Below are positions 10,177 to 22,663 of a stretch of DNA of 64,000 nucleotides, one piece after another. Position 1 is the first letter of the stretch. Each line of letters starts with the position of its first letter. The notes beneath the pieces were generated by a model, which saw nothing but the letters and a program-made list of their open reading frames with translations, was not told where the DNA came from and made no database searches. The DNA is from Brassica napus. Lineage: Eukaryota; Streptophyta; Magnoliopsida; Brassicales; Brassicaceae. The stretch spans positions 13,749,597-13,813,596 of the forward strand of contig NC_063446.1 of NCBI RefSeq assembly GCF_020379485.1, in the 5' to 3' direction. The position numbers and the translations under genes were made by a program.

Positions 10177-11830
10177 ATGGCGAACAAGGGCCGAGATGGA
10201 GACGGCGTAGACTCCATCAGCTCTCTGCCTGATGAGATCCTACAACACATCCTCTCTTCTCTTAAAACCGCAACTGCCATCAAGACTTCCACCTTGTCCA
10301 AACGATGGAGGCATGTATGGTCTGGTACACCTTCTCTCTACCTCGTTTGGACCGGGCATAATTTTAAGGTTGATTCGATGAACAAAACCCTAGCTCGCTA
10401 CACGGCTCGCAAGATGACGAGTTTTCATCTTTATGCCGATAACATTAACAGGTCCATCAAGTCTCCTGACATTAACAGGTCTATAGAGTTCGCCATGTCA
10501 AAGAATGTGGAGAATATGTTGCTGGATATACGTTATTATAGGTATAACTTACCTGAGTTGTTGTACTTCAGTTCCACTATCAAACAACTCACACTTTCGG
10601 TACACAACTACTACTCTGATATGAAGGTTCCCATAAGCTCAGTGTCTTGGACATCTCTGAAGAAACTGTCACTGTTTTGTTGCAATTTTTCTGAGGAGTG
10701 CATGGCTAGGATTCTATCTGGTAGTCCGATTCTCGAACGCCTAAGTTTGGACTTTTGCAGCGAGCTGAAGGTTATTGATGTCAGCAAATCTCTAAGTCTG
10801 AGAACATTGGAAGCAACCATTAGGGCTACGGGAATGCAAATTGTGGCACCACATATCCGTTGTCTCAGATTGAGAAGCTGCGTGTATCTATGTACAGTAC
10901 TTTAGTTGATGTCTCTTCTTTAACCGAAGCTAACCTAGAGATTAGCGTAATGTCAACTGAAATGCTGACGGATGGTTTTCCTCAAGTCATTATGCAAAAG
11001 ATGGTAGAGAAGTTGCAGAATGTAGAGACACTTACCTTTGGGCCTAACCTTCTTAAGGTAGACACTCCTGCGTTCTCTAATAGCTACTAGTCATGTTAGG
11101 TTTTGATTTGCAATAACACATTCACACTCTATGAAATCGCTTAGATATCATTAAAACATAATTCTCATCTTATTCTTCTCTAGGTCATCCGTAACTAGAG
11201 TTTTTCACCAATGATAATAATAATATTTTAGTAAAAAAGTTTTCTAAAAGCTTGAGAGAGATCTCCATTCCAGATGCTCACAGCCTTTTGCTTTCTTTCT
11301 TGATATATTTTGTTTTGGTATTTACGATATGTGCTCTTTTTAAAAAAAGATATTATCTGTTGCCGAGCTCTATCATCTTCCTTTTCCGAGCTTCAAGGTC
11401 AAAGATTTGACGCTTGAGACAGCAATCTCTCAAGATGCAATCCCTGGCTTAGTAACGGTGCTTGAAAACTCACCTCAGTTGAAGAAGCTAACAGTGCAAC
11501 CAAAGCTCGTTAATGGCACCCTACTGGTATATTTTTCAATTATAAGCATCTCTTATTATTCTTCCATTTCTACTGGCGAGCTTGAAGAGTCTGATATATT
11601 GGGAATATGTTTTCACAACTGAGAGTCTTTTTCTGTTAACAGGGGAAGTCTCTTGACGACTTATTGGATGTGCATGGCTTGATAAATTCAGTTCGGAGAT
11701 ATGCTAAACTCCATACGGAGACAGCTGCAAAGCTTCAGGCTCTGGAGCATTGCTTTTGTTCGTAAGGAAGGTAACCTCTGTGTGGATGCAATTGCTCTCA
11801 GTGTTACCCGTGATCATCGTTATCAGTCCT
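10177..11830 (+). pseudogene. F-box/LRR gene, broken by a frameshift
   Basis: The frame from 10177 starts with a good F-box (about residues 14-55: DSISSLPDEILQHILSSLKT, then STLSKRWRHVW) and LRR-type repeats, as in plant FBD/LRR F-box proteins that recruit substrates to SCF ubiquitin ligases. It stops at 10905. The continuation (YSTLVDVSSLTEANLEI) runs in another frame, so one base was lost or two gained near 10880-10895. Further exons are readable at about 10890-11057, 11350-11526 (LETAISQDAIPGLVTVLENS) and from 11643. The end runs into an RNase H-like stretch (IAFVRKEGNLCVDAIA, then SVTRDHRYQSS) in another frame. Such a gene is not between PP2C5 and LEW3 in Arabidopsis as I recall it. A sequencing error at the frameshift is the main alternative. 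Confidence 0.72.
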
Positions 11831-12699
11831 CAGAAGTTTCCATATTCATTTACTTGAGAGTTCTAGATCTCACCTTGTTATATTTTTATATTTTGAGAAA
11901 TGGCTTACCTTGTTATATTATTTCAACAACTCTTAATTCTTAGACATGTGTGATTAATTGAGTTGTAACTATAGAAAATTTACCGTATAATTTAGTCTAT
12001 AGGGTTATTTGATTTAGCTGTAACGATGTAGTTTTAAAATTTATTGATACAACAATATATTTCCAACAATATCTAAAAATATCCGAAGTATAAATGTATA
12101 TCTAAAATATTAGTTATATTATGCTTATAATAATTCAAATACTCAAATTATAATTATAATATAATAGTTAGTTTTTGGAGAAATATTTTTACAGCTTTTG
12201 GAGAATTAAAATATTTTTAGTTATTTTGATTATTTCCGGATGTTTATGCATATGTCGGATATTAAAAATTGGACTTCAACCGGATCGAACAAAATTTTTG
12301 TGTTTTAAAATTGTTTACTTTTGGCTTAGAATTGTTTAATTTTGGCTTAGAATTGTATCCGGTTATGTATTTCAGATTTTAACAAATGGATCCGATAAGA
12401 AAATTCTATTCTTTCTGATATAAAACCTAACCAAATCCAATCCAAAATTCTAAATTATCCAATCGGTCTGAATTCGAAATACATGATATCTGAAATATTC
12501 GACCAGAACTGGATTCGATACCTGAATTCCAGAACTAATAGAACGAGTTTTAAACTTCAAATGTTTACAAACCCCACCGCATCACATCTAATAGTAACAA
12601 AAATCTCTGTTTTTGTTAATATTTGGACCTCACCATAGGTGTTTCTCAGTTATGAATGGTGCCATTTGGATCCTCAGAGTGTTAAAGTAACAGTGGTGC
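11831..12699. other. intergenic, AT-rich
   Basis: No gene is seen. Around 12230-12540 there are scattered CGGAT, TCCGAT and CCGGAT words in both orientations, of the type common in decayed Brassicaceae transposons, but no element ends could be defined. Confidence 0.5.
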
Positions 12700-13605
12700 T
12701 TTTGTTTGTAGCTTTGATGCAACTTCCTTTGTGTGTGCGATTAGGTGACATCTTAACAAAAGGAAATGGATTGAAGAGATAACGTACACTGAAAGGTCAG
12801 AGTCTTGGCTCTGTTTATCTAGCGTGGGAAGCCTTACGAAATTTCACTCCTTTGTACTTCCTTGACACTAGTGGATACGCTTTCACTTACCCTCTTGCTC
12901 GCCTCTTTGGTTGAAAAGTCGTTTGCTATACTCATTACTTAACCATTAGTTGGATATGATATCTCGTGTCGTCAAAGGAACTCCATGTAACAACAACGCT
13001 TCAATCGCCAAGAGGTTTTTGTTTCTCCTTGCTTAGTGGTTTCAAACCTTTAACTTCTGTTGGTTTGCTAGTGAGGTTTTTGTTTTGTTGGTAGTGACTG
13101 TAGAGAACAATAAAAACGCCATGTACAGGTGTTTGCTCAAAGCTCTTATTCAAACTTGTTTCTTGTAATACACAGAGCTTTTGTGATTCTTATTCTATGG
13201 GATCATAGATTGGTCAATCTATGGCATTAGTGTTGTTGAGTACATGACTGCGGCTGGTGCAATCCCAATTGGTCAGACTTAAGGCTTTTATCCCAGAATT
13301 TCAGTTACTCTTATATCTTCTTAAGGCTCATCTTTTTTTTTTTTTTTTTACTTGTGGTGCAGCTCACAACTCGGCTGGACCCAAAATGGACATTGTGTTG
13401 GAAGAAGATGGACAAAGAACAGGCTTTCTTGCTGAGACTGTGGAGGAATATGCTGAAGCGATCCTTGATATTGTGAAGATGAAAGAAACAGAGAGGCTTA
13501 AAATGGCTGCATATGCTAGAAAATGAGCCACGAGGTTCTCTGAACAACAGTTTAGCGAGGACATAGACTTGTTGTCCTTCCTGATTCTACTTGACTGGTT
13601 AAAAA
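12700..13605 (+). pseudogene. LEW3: LEW3/ALG11 alpha-1,2-mannosyltransferase pseudogene
   Basis: Several pieces of ALG11 remain in order. Around 12755-12790 there is [13 protein letters not shown]. At about 12798-12915 the readable piece is [20 protein letters not shown] then [19 protein letters not shown], followed by a stop where the family has Cys. At about 13212-13271 there is [16 protein letters not shown]. At 13363-13524 the exon encodes [20 protein letters not shown] through MAAYARK, then an in-frame TGA at 13525-13527 where the family has a basic residue (CGA to TGA), and ATRFSEQQFSED continues after it. The middle of the enzyme is missing. ALG11 adds mannoses to the dolichol-linked N-glycan precursor on the cytosolic ER face and is essential, so a working copy must exist elsewhere. 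The position matches At2g40190. Confidence 0.85.
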
Positions 13606-13843
13606 GTTTTGTCATCATCAGACCTTAACTTTCAATAGCACTGTCATGTTTGCAACTACTTGCGTTGTCTTTGAACTCATGTTCTTTTCAATGAAAATTA
13701 ACCAAGACTTAGAAAAAGAAAAAAAAAAGTTAAAGGGCAGGAAGAACCATGCATGACCCGACAAACCGCAGATTGCTCTACAAACCGGATTTAAACCGGC
13801 ATTAATTAGGGTTAGGTCGCTCGGTGCCGTTAAGCTGACCACA

Positions 13844-14118
13844 TCTCTACTTGTATTAGTTTGCAACTCATTTGTGTGGACAATATATAACAAATATGTG
13901 ACTGTGAATGACACTAAGATTCTGTAGCAGATTAAATCAATGCACTAAAGATCATTCAAAGAGAGAAGAGAGGAGAAAATCAATTATATCTCGACTTGTA
14001 TTAGTTTTTGCTACTCATTTATCATGTGTAGACAATGTATAAGAGATATGTGAATGCGAGGGACATTAAAATAAAAATCAATGCACAAAAAGACCATTCA
14101 AAAGAGAGAAGAGAGGGG
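13844..14118. repeat. two-copy tandem duplication, about 144-bp unit
   Basis: Copy one begins near 13844 (CTACTTGTATTAGTTTGC) and copy two near 13988 (CGACTTGTATTAGTTTTTG). Both continue through matching CTCATTT-GTGTGGACAAT, ATGTGA and ATCAATGCAC blocks to a shared AAAGAGAGAAGAGAGG end. The copies have diverged by point changes and small gaps, so the duplication is not recent. Confidence 0.7.
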
Positions 14119-14812
14119 AGTGTCAACAAAGGTAGGCTTATACGAAACCACAACATCTTCGCATGATTGACCTGATGCCCCCATAGGATCTGATCCTATC
14201 AAAGTTTACGGTCGCATGAAGCAAGAAATAAAGAATTCAATACTTAAATGATACGGAGTTTGAAACTCAGGGTAGGAGTCTTGGCCTTTGCTTCCTTGGG
14301 ACATGAAGAAAACTTTGCTCAAATTTTTAAAACAAAACTTTGCTCAAATTATTTGTTTCCATATATATTATGTTTGTTACAACAACTATGCAATCGAGAT
14401 TACTTTGATTTCTTTCATATGTGTGAACTAGATCTCAACATCGCTACATGTGACTAATTCTGAGCTGTCTGACCGTGTCGTGAAGGTTTTCTACGCATTT
14501 GAGCTTTGTCTTGAATTCGCTGTCATCTTCATTTGAAGAATTATCCTGCTTTAACATTCAGTTTTATTGTAATGTATTTTGCTTATCCAAGAGTATGTAA
14601 TTCATTCTTCCCTTTGTAGTCCAAGAAGCTAAGGTATATTGAAAAAGTTAGTGTTACAAAAAAAATAGTGATGCGTCTATTTTCTAAAACATGACACTAG
14701 TTACTTGTAATGTAAACATGTTGCATTTAATTGGAAAAAAAAAACTTACTATAAAAACGAATGTCATGAAGTGTCACCAACCCACGAGGAGAAAGAATAG
14801 TGCCACCAATAG
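14119..14812. other. intergenic, no feature recognised
   Basis: A 69-codon frame at 14248-14457 has no recognisable family. Nothing else stands out before the TTAAAAATG target site of the next element. Confidence 0.5.
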
Positions 14813-14821
14813 TTAAAAATG

Positions 14822-15732
14822 GGACAAAACTTAGGTTCACCCTTTAGGGTAGTGAACTTTTAAATTCACTCAACTCTTTATGACCAATTAAAGTGACACA
14901 TATATTATTAATTAAAAAACATTAAATTAAATAAAAAATAGCTACAAAAAATAAAAACGTTAATTTTAACGACGATAACACTTCCAGCTAAACCATAAAT
15001 CTTAAATTCTAAACCCTATACCCTAAATTCTAAACCCAAATCCAAACCCCTAAACCCAAACTATATATCCTAAACCCTAATCCTAGACCCTAAACCCAAA
15101 TTATATACCCTAAACCCAAAAACTATACTATAAACCTAAACTCTATACCCTAAACTCAAGTCCTAGAGCTAAACCGTAAACCTTAAACCCAAATTATATA
15201 CCCTAAACCCAAAATCTTAACCATAAGTCCAAACAGTAAATCCTAAACCCAAACCGTAAATCCTAAACCCAAAACCTATACCCTAAACCCAAATCATAAA
15301 CTTAAAACCCAAATGGTAAACCCTAAACCCAAACCCTAAACTTAGATGCTATAGGGTTTGGGTTAAAGTTTACGGTTTGGGTTTAGGGTCTAAGACTTGG
15401 GTTTAGGGTATAAGGTTTAGGTTTATAGTATATTTTTGGGTTTCAGGTATATAATTTGGATTTAGGGTCTAAGATTAGGTTTTAGGATATAGGATTTGAG
15501 TTTAGGGGTTTAGATTTGAGTTTAGAATTTAGGGTATAGGGTTTAGAATTTAAAAGGGTTTAGGGTTTCGCTGGAAGCGTTAGCGTCGTTAAAATTAACG
15601 GTTTTATTTTTTGTAGCTATTTTTTATTTAATTTAATATTTTTTAATTAATAATATATGTGTCACTTTGATTGATCATAAAAGGTGGGGTGAATTTAAAG
15701 ATTCATCTAGGGGGTGAACCTAAGTTTTGTTC
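14822..15732. mobile_element. Mutator-type foldback MITE with telomere-like arms
   Basis: The 911-bp element begins GGACAAAACTTAGGTTCACC and ends with the inverted form GGTGAACCTAAGTTTTGTTC. The 9-bp direct repeat TTAAAAATG flanks it at 14813-14821 and 15733-15741, the duplication length of Mutator-like elements. The termini are inverted over about 170 bp. The arms are degenerate telomere-type repeats: CCCTAAA/AAACCCTA words on the left (about 14990-15345), switching to TTTAGGG on the right (15350-15570). It has no coding capacity, and a transcript would fold into a long hairpin. Confidence 0.85.
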
Positions 15733-15741
15733 TTAAAAATG

Positions 15742-16681
15742 CGTATAAATAAAATAAGAAATGAAGCAACTCAACCATGAGCTGATGAGCCCAAATAAAA
15801 GAGAAAGAAGACAAGTCTTCATCGTCGGTAGCTGCTAGTTGATCTTTATAGAAAAGCCACACATAGATGGAATATACGACGGGAAAAACAAAAAGAAACT
15901 AACAAAGCATTCGAGTAGTTGATATGATTAGCGACAAAAGATTGCAAGATGAAATTATTTGCATTGAAAAGATGCCAATTATGCGAACACTTTGTTATAA
16001 TTATTAAATATCATATAGGATTATAGAAGTATAATTAGGTATGTCTTCGTTTGAATCTCTTTTGATATTTACTTTGGGATCTCACCATACTACTAAACTT
16101 TCACCAGTTTTGACTATCATTTCTGTTTATGTAGTGTTTAACAGAAGCTATTAGTTTTTTTTTACTAAACAGAAGCTATTATAGTTTGATGTTAAAAATT
16201 GAAAATATTATTTTATCAAGTTAGTTAATCGTATATGTATATGTGTATAATTATATTATCGTTTTATTTGAACCAACTTGTGTTTTGAATGGTAATATTT
16301 ACTATTTACTTAGCCGTTGGTAATAACTAGCTATGAGCATGTTTAATGGAAGGGTTATTAGGGTGGAGTTCTTAGCGGAATATAAAAACCCGTTTTTTAA
16401 CTTTTAACTAAAAAAGTTAAGAACCGGTTCTTAAATAAGATATTTAATATATTTATGAGTTTACTTCGATAAGCTAAAAATAGTATAAAACTAAAATTAT
16501 AATAATAAAGCAATACTGAAAGTATAGAGCCATTCTTTGAGAAACAAAAAATAAAATCCTTTTGCTGAAAAAAAACAAAAACAAAAACAATATCCTTAGA
16601 AGATAACTAAAATGAAATTGAATAGTATGATTAAAGATAGTTGATTGAGCCTACTATCTAAAATGAACTGCATAGATATAA
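15742..16681. other. intergenic, AT-rich
   Basis: No gene is recognised. From about 16333 a stretch with GGGTTATTAGGGTGGAGTTC and paired GTTAAGAACCGGTTCTTAA (a near-perfect palindrome) suggests part of another old MITE, but its ends are unclear. Confidence 0.45.
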
Positions 16682-17526
16682 GGGGGGGGTTATTGGTGCA
16701 AGGATTCTAGGAAAATTATGAAATTTTAAGATTCTTTGTTATTGGTTTATGGATTTTTAAAGTTTTTATAAAATCCTTTGTTATTGGTTTAGGAATTTCT
16801 AAAATCCATTTACAATCTTTGATTATTCAAAAAATTTGATTTTCATTGATTTAGTAATTCTATCAAACTCTATTGTTATTGGGATATAAATTCTTTATAT
16901 TTTTACTCATTAGACTCAACTTTGAAAATATCATGTTTACTCATAAGAATTGTAAAATCTGTATTATAAAAACACACACTTCGATTCTTTACGAACATTA
17001 CTCAAAAATGTGATAATTTCAACATTTGTCCATTTCAATTTTGTATAAAGAAGAACGTGACACCAATCTTCCAGAGTATGAACCAAATCTACGAAAAGAC
17101 AAGTGGAGAAGAAGACGATGATTGACCCAAGAATCAAGCCATGGAGAAATGTAATCTCTTTGTCTTACTTCGTCATTCACGAAAAACTACAGAACTAGGT
17201 CATTCTTATCTTTGCATATGGGAAGCAAGACTTTATATAATAATGGTGAAAAAGAAGAGATTACCTCTATGTAGCTCATGAACGAAAACATTATATATAT
17301 GACGTACAAAAGATTGGTAGTTTTCAAAAAGACTTGTATATATTACCTTAAGAGGAGATTTCTTATGAAAAAAATATGTATGCAAATCTATAAAATTCTA
17401 TAACAATCAACATAAATTCATACAAAATAGTTGATAAAATATTTGTCAAATCTACTCAACTTTTAAAATCTCTGAACTTTAAAAATTCTCAAATTCCACA
17501 CAAATTTTTGTCCTAATAACCCTCCT
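16682..17526. mobile_element. MITE with GGGTTATTGG-type ends
   Basis: The left end reads GGGGGGGGTTATTGGTGCAA and the right end TTTGTCCTAATAACCCTCCT, inverted copies with some divergence. TAA lies at 16679-16681 and 17527-17529, a possible TWA-type duplication. The interior repeats ATTCTTTGTTATTGGTTTA words in both orientations. It shares its terminal style with the element at 51743-52605. Confidence 0.65.
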
Positions 17527-20500
17527 TAAATTTGTCGGGTAGAAATAAATTATCATTCAGATTTGTAATCTTTTTTAATTAACTCTAATCCATAAATTTG
17601 ATGATTAGTTTGATTGATAAAAATCTGCTCATATAACTGGAGTGTAAGTAGTTGATAAGAACTACAATATGCAATGGCATATCTTAGAATAAAGAAACGT
17701 TGGTAAACTCGAATCTGAGTGCAATCTTTAACATAATTATGTATCAATGTCTGGTATGAAACTGCGTATTCGAAGTGTCACTTTTGACGCTTATTCGAAG
17801 TGTCACTTTTGGCCCTACATATCTTGATCAAGAAAAAATTACATGGAAGCATATTTTTTCATTGCCAACTTACGTCTAGACATACTTTGATCATGTCACA
17901 TACTTTCTCTTGACAAAATACCTAAAAACCCCTTTGAACTCTAACTAATTAGAAAAGTGGAGTGACGTTATTCAATATATCTATTTTTACATTTACAATG
18001 GAACTTTAATGTCCTAACTCTCTAATTGGTTTTCTCTCTCCTTCTTTTCTCCCACATATCTCCTTTGTCAAAAGCTATATCTTTTTTTCGAATTGTAAAA
18101 TCTATCATTTTTTTTCTTATCCTTCTTTCTTCATTTTTTTCTCCTCTTTCCTTCTTCTCCTTCTCTCTTTCTTTTTTATATCTTTCAAGATCTGTAAATC
18201 TTTCAAAACAACACTACCATCTTGATTTTTTACATGATTACTATCACCACAGTAATTTTTCATTGCCATCACCACAACTCCTTTCACGGCCACCGCCGCA
18301 CTCGAAGAACCACCGCTGCAATTCTTTCTGAGAAAACCCTGAATACATGAACGCAGAATTTGACCACATGAACATTAATCCGACCACATGACCACTGACC
18401 CTGATTCTGGCCATATGAACACTAACCCTGATTCTGACCCTAACCACATCTCTACCAACAACCACGTTTCACCAAGCCAAGCTTCACCAGCCAACGTATC
18501 ACCCAACCATCATTCACTCAACCACACTTCTTCCAACCATGAAAGGCAACAACCACCACTGCATGTATCTTCATCCACACCATTTACGCATCTATTAATG
18601 TATTTAATGTGGTGGTTTCACAGAAAAGCAAATAAGTAGTCATATATTTGAATTTAAAAATGTTGACCACATCATATCTGACCATACACATTTATCTGAT
18701 TTATACTTTCTTTTGCACCTGTCGTTAGTTGAGTTTATCACACTTTAATCTAACGGTTCCCATTAAAGCACACTATTTAATAAATCTACCAATTAATTGT
18801 AACAAAAAGAGACCAACTAGTGTTTACTTTTCAAGACCAAAGTCTTGTTTCTATCAAAGGTACTTTGGGAACAGAAAATAAAAAAAGTAGTCCCAAAGTA
18901 CACTTCCAAATGAAAGTACCTCAACATGTTAAAGATCCAAGAGAAAGTAGTCTCTCCTTGATTAACGCACATTTTAAGATATTTTCAATTAGAATTTTGA
19001 AAATAGTAAGTTTTAGTGAATTATTACAACTACCACATCTATGTGACAAGAAGCGCCACCAAATCTAAGTTAAAGCTCTTTTTTTTTCTGTTGATGCTCA
19101 TAGCAGTTTCTTTCCCAAATTACACAAATAATTTCATTTTATTTAGTGGAAAGTATTGTTTTATACTTTTAGATAGAAATTGGAACATATAAAATATAGA
19201 TAAATTTACAGGAGAGGGATAAAGGTATAAAAAGGTATTTTTTTTATATGATTAATGATGGTTATATTTTTTTTACTAATACTATTTAACTTATGAACGA
19301 TAACAAAGAAAAAACTGTACGGTTGAATTTTTCAACTTGCACTTTGTCACAATCCAAAATACGGTATGGTAAGACAAACCATATTTTGAAGCTTTACTTC
19401 TCAATAAAAAAAAAAAGAATGTGCGGTTAAGAAAAAAATTCTAAAAGTTTTAGGGAAATTGAACAAATACTTTTATAACTTCAAATGTTTTAAATGAGCT
19501 TTATTCTGGTCTTTCTCCATCTTTTCACAGGAAAATTATGCCCTATATAAACTACATCAGCAGCATCACCAAACCTAACTGCACAGTTTTTTCACTCGAC
19601 CATGCATACACAAACAAGCAACATGCATTAAATCTATCTGATTATAGTTCCATGCTGGCGATGCAAAAGAAACACCGTATATATCTTAATTATTTTGTTA
19701 TAGTCCGAGTCATGAATTTAATGGGAAAACAGTATTGTTCTGTTCATGCTTTTCTTGACTTTAAATATGATAAAACAAAGCATTGGCAATGAAACATTAA
19801 GGCAAGTTTTAAAGTTGACAATAAGTTCCCACTCTCCAAAGAAAGAGGCCTTTTTATTCAACTATTAACTTAGGAAACAATATAAAGTAATTAGATTGTC
19901 TATGTAGACACAAATTAATTAAAATATATCTTTGATTGATCTTCTGTTCCTCGTAGACTTTTAAAGTAATTCATTTTCAGAGAACATTGCTCTATTACTT
20001 ATTCAACAAGTCAACAACATTACCAAAACTCAGTATATATTTCCTTTTTTTTCACTAAAACATAAACGAACAAACACTATGTAATTACTGAAATATATAT
20101 TTGGTATTTTCGATGTTGACGATGCTTAAAATGAGAATCATACACAGTTTGATTAGCCATGGGTCTCACGAAGGAAGACGTCGACGAAGCGCGATATAAA
20201 ATAGGCCAAGTATTATTTGTTCATATCCAAACCATGTTCATATATAATATAAATTAAAGAAAAAAGTAGAAAAAATGATTGGAAATTTTAAACATAAGAT
20301 GTAAGTGAACCCACCAATCCCGGTGAAATCATTTCCCTCCAATGATTATATTGAAACATATTCAACTTTCGACTATTTTACATATTCGATTTTAGTTTTC
20401 TCGACTTTATAACCAGCTAGCTGGTCCTTTTCCATATGATGGAAACTGGGGTGAAATACTTCTATTTGATTTGAACGGCTAAAACTTCCAAATGACAAAT

Positions 20501-20745
20501 ACCTATCTTATATTAGATCTTGAAAACAACTTGCACATTTATCCCACCCAAAAAACGACTTGTATATACTTTTTATAAGAAAACAGAACTCTTACATTAC
20601 TCGAACTGCTCTATTTTCATCCTTGCTCTGTAATTATTAAAACACAGTCGATCAACACGTACGTATACAATTAGAATCATTAAAAGAAATTTGTGATACC
20701 CACACCACACGTTAGGTTGAGATTTCGGATAGGAATAAGAACTCA
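17527..20745. other. intergenic, AT-rich, with a short direct repeat
   Basis: No gene is recognised. A 25-bp direct repeat (TATTCGAAGTGTCACTTTTG) lies at 17767 and 17792. Low-complexity open frames at 18026-18331 (pyrimidine-rich) and 18388-18639 (Asn/Ser/Pro/His-rich) have no family signature and look like compositional artefacts. A further frame at 19538-19792 is also unrecognised. Confidence 0.5.
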
Positions 20746-21961
20746 TCCTTTATATATTAAATCACAAGTCACATGACCAACAAATTTTTGGAAACATGAC
20801 ATCTATTTAACCAAACAAAGAGAGATATCAATTGAAAAAAATTTCCCTCAGATTACAAATTTTAGCAACTTAAAATACTAAAACCCTAAATTTCTCATAC
20901 CACTAACAAACGTTCAGATTTTTTTTTAAAAAACATATCAACTATAAATTCCACCATGTCCCGAGTTCTATAACTTTTCCAAACAATTAATTTATGGATT
21001 TATTCTCTTTCTCTTTTTTTCGCTCCATCGTTTTTTTGTTTTAAATGTAGCAAAAAATCAATCCATACAAATTTATGTTTGGCCTTTATTCAGTTTTATT
21101 TTATTTTCTTCTCAAATTACTACGCTCTAATTCTTATCAATTCTCTTTGCATTATTGAACTTGAAGATGGTTACATTTCTACTGTAAATCTTCAAAAGAA
21201 ATGAAAAGTTTTGTCCGCAACTTGGTAATAGTAAGTATATCTGATTTTGCTATATATGAATTAAGTTTTTAGGTTTGTTATGGTTTGACAAGTTTAGAAA
21301 TATGGTTTTATAGCATAACATATATCTTCTTATAATCTGTGTAGAGTCTATTATATAAAAATTAATTAATATATATTTTGTATCTTTGAAATTCCAGGTT
21401 AGTGATGACTGCACGTGAAGGGGATGGAGAAGAATACCAAAGCACAAGTTAAAAAAAATCCCAAGATATGTTTTATTTTATTTTCAATAGGACATTTTTC
21501 TCTTTACTGGGCATCAGATTGCAAAACTTTCGAATAAATTCTTTCAGTAAAAGTGTGATGTTTTTTATTATTTATTTTAGTAGTACTTTTAGTTATATTA
21601 TATTAACAATAAATAGATTTATATTTTAAAGAAGACTTATTTACAAAACAATTATAACCAAATCTAAAAGAAACATATATAATATTTAACTATTTTCTAT
21701 GTGTTGTATTTATTTCTTATTTTTCTATAAATATTGCTTCCAAACATGTATCTCCGAAAAATCATAATAATCAAATTAACGTTCTAACATGTTTTGTTTC
21801 AATGCGACACCTCTAATTTTAGCTTTTAGTTTATCCAACTCCGGAGAAATGTAACAAATATAATATTAAGTTTTGATAGAAATTTTTAAAATTCAATATT
21901 TACCAAAAAAAACTAATTTTAATGCAAGCAAAATTGGTCTGTGCATGGATGATAATACTAG
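20746..21961 (+). mobile_element. probable non-autonomous Helitron
   Basis: The left end reads TCCTTTATATATTAAATCAC after a host A, and the right end reads GATGATAATACTAG before a host T, matching the 5'-TC...CTRR-3' ends and A/T insertion site of Helitrons. The hairpin expected before CTAG is weak here (CTGTGCATGGATG), so the 3' end is degenerate or misplaced. No coding sequence is seen. The 5' end resembles that of the clearer Helitron starting at 30860. Confidence 0.5.
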
Positions 21962-22663
21962 TTTAACCAAAATTGTTAGTAGAGTAGATCGTCTACGGTT
22001 GAAAGTTTGAAACTGTCATGCTAGATGTGTGAAGTTCAAAGTGATATAAACACGTTTCGATTTTTTCTTTGTCAGAAAAACAACTACACCAATAAGAACT
22101 CATTTAACAAAATAGCATGTGTTCAAATGGGCAAAAGACTAGTCATATACATCAAGGTTAAAACCAAGCTACACTATCTACAAAAATCATTGTGTGTCAA
22201 TTCCTATTGTAGATAACTATAAAATTACAAAATATCTAACATTTTATAATTCCAATTTAATTTATGTGACATACTCAAATCCTGTCCCGACTACAGAAAA
22301 ATAAATTAAATTCAACACAAAATTGCGGCTATATAAAATTTAAAAGAGTAAGAAAAATTACAAGAAAACAGATCATTTAAAAAAATTGATGATGAAAGGA
22401 AAAAACAGACCAATAAAAGTCTAGAATGAGTAGTATCCAGTCACCATCAACATTAGTTTCTCCTCCTTTCATTATTTAGATCGAACCCGAGTTCATTCTA
22501 TCTAACTCAGTTCCACTTGCATCTTCCAAACAAAACAAAAACGCAGCACCTCTTCAGTTCAAGTTTCAGAATCTACTACACTCACAAAAAATATAAACAA
22601 AAAAATATATACTATTTAATAATTTAAAAATAAGAAAATAAAGTATATTGTTTTCTCTCGGGG
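21962..22663. other. intergenic and presumed bHLH51 promoter
   Basis: About 700 bp of AT-rich sequence precede the bHLH51 start codon, including a CT-rich patch near 22455-22560 likely to be leader. A 63-codon frame at 22025-22216 is unrecognised. Confidence 0.5.

Noticed and set aside
14990..15570. True interstitial telomere tract or chromosome-fusion scar
   Set aside because: The repeats are degenerate, switch orientation exactly at the centre, and lie inside inverted ends with a 9-bp target duplication, so a transposon explains them better.
18388..18639. Asn/Ser/Pro/His-rich 83-residue protein
   Set aside because: The frame reflects repeated CCA/AAC triplets, has no family signature, leader or neighbours, and ends without support.
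20159..20250. Short frame MGLTKEDVDEARYKIGQ as an AGL48 remnant
   Set aside because: It does not resemble a MADS-box start, and no MADS motif was found between RPL41 and ABI4 or near here.
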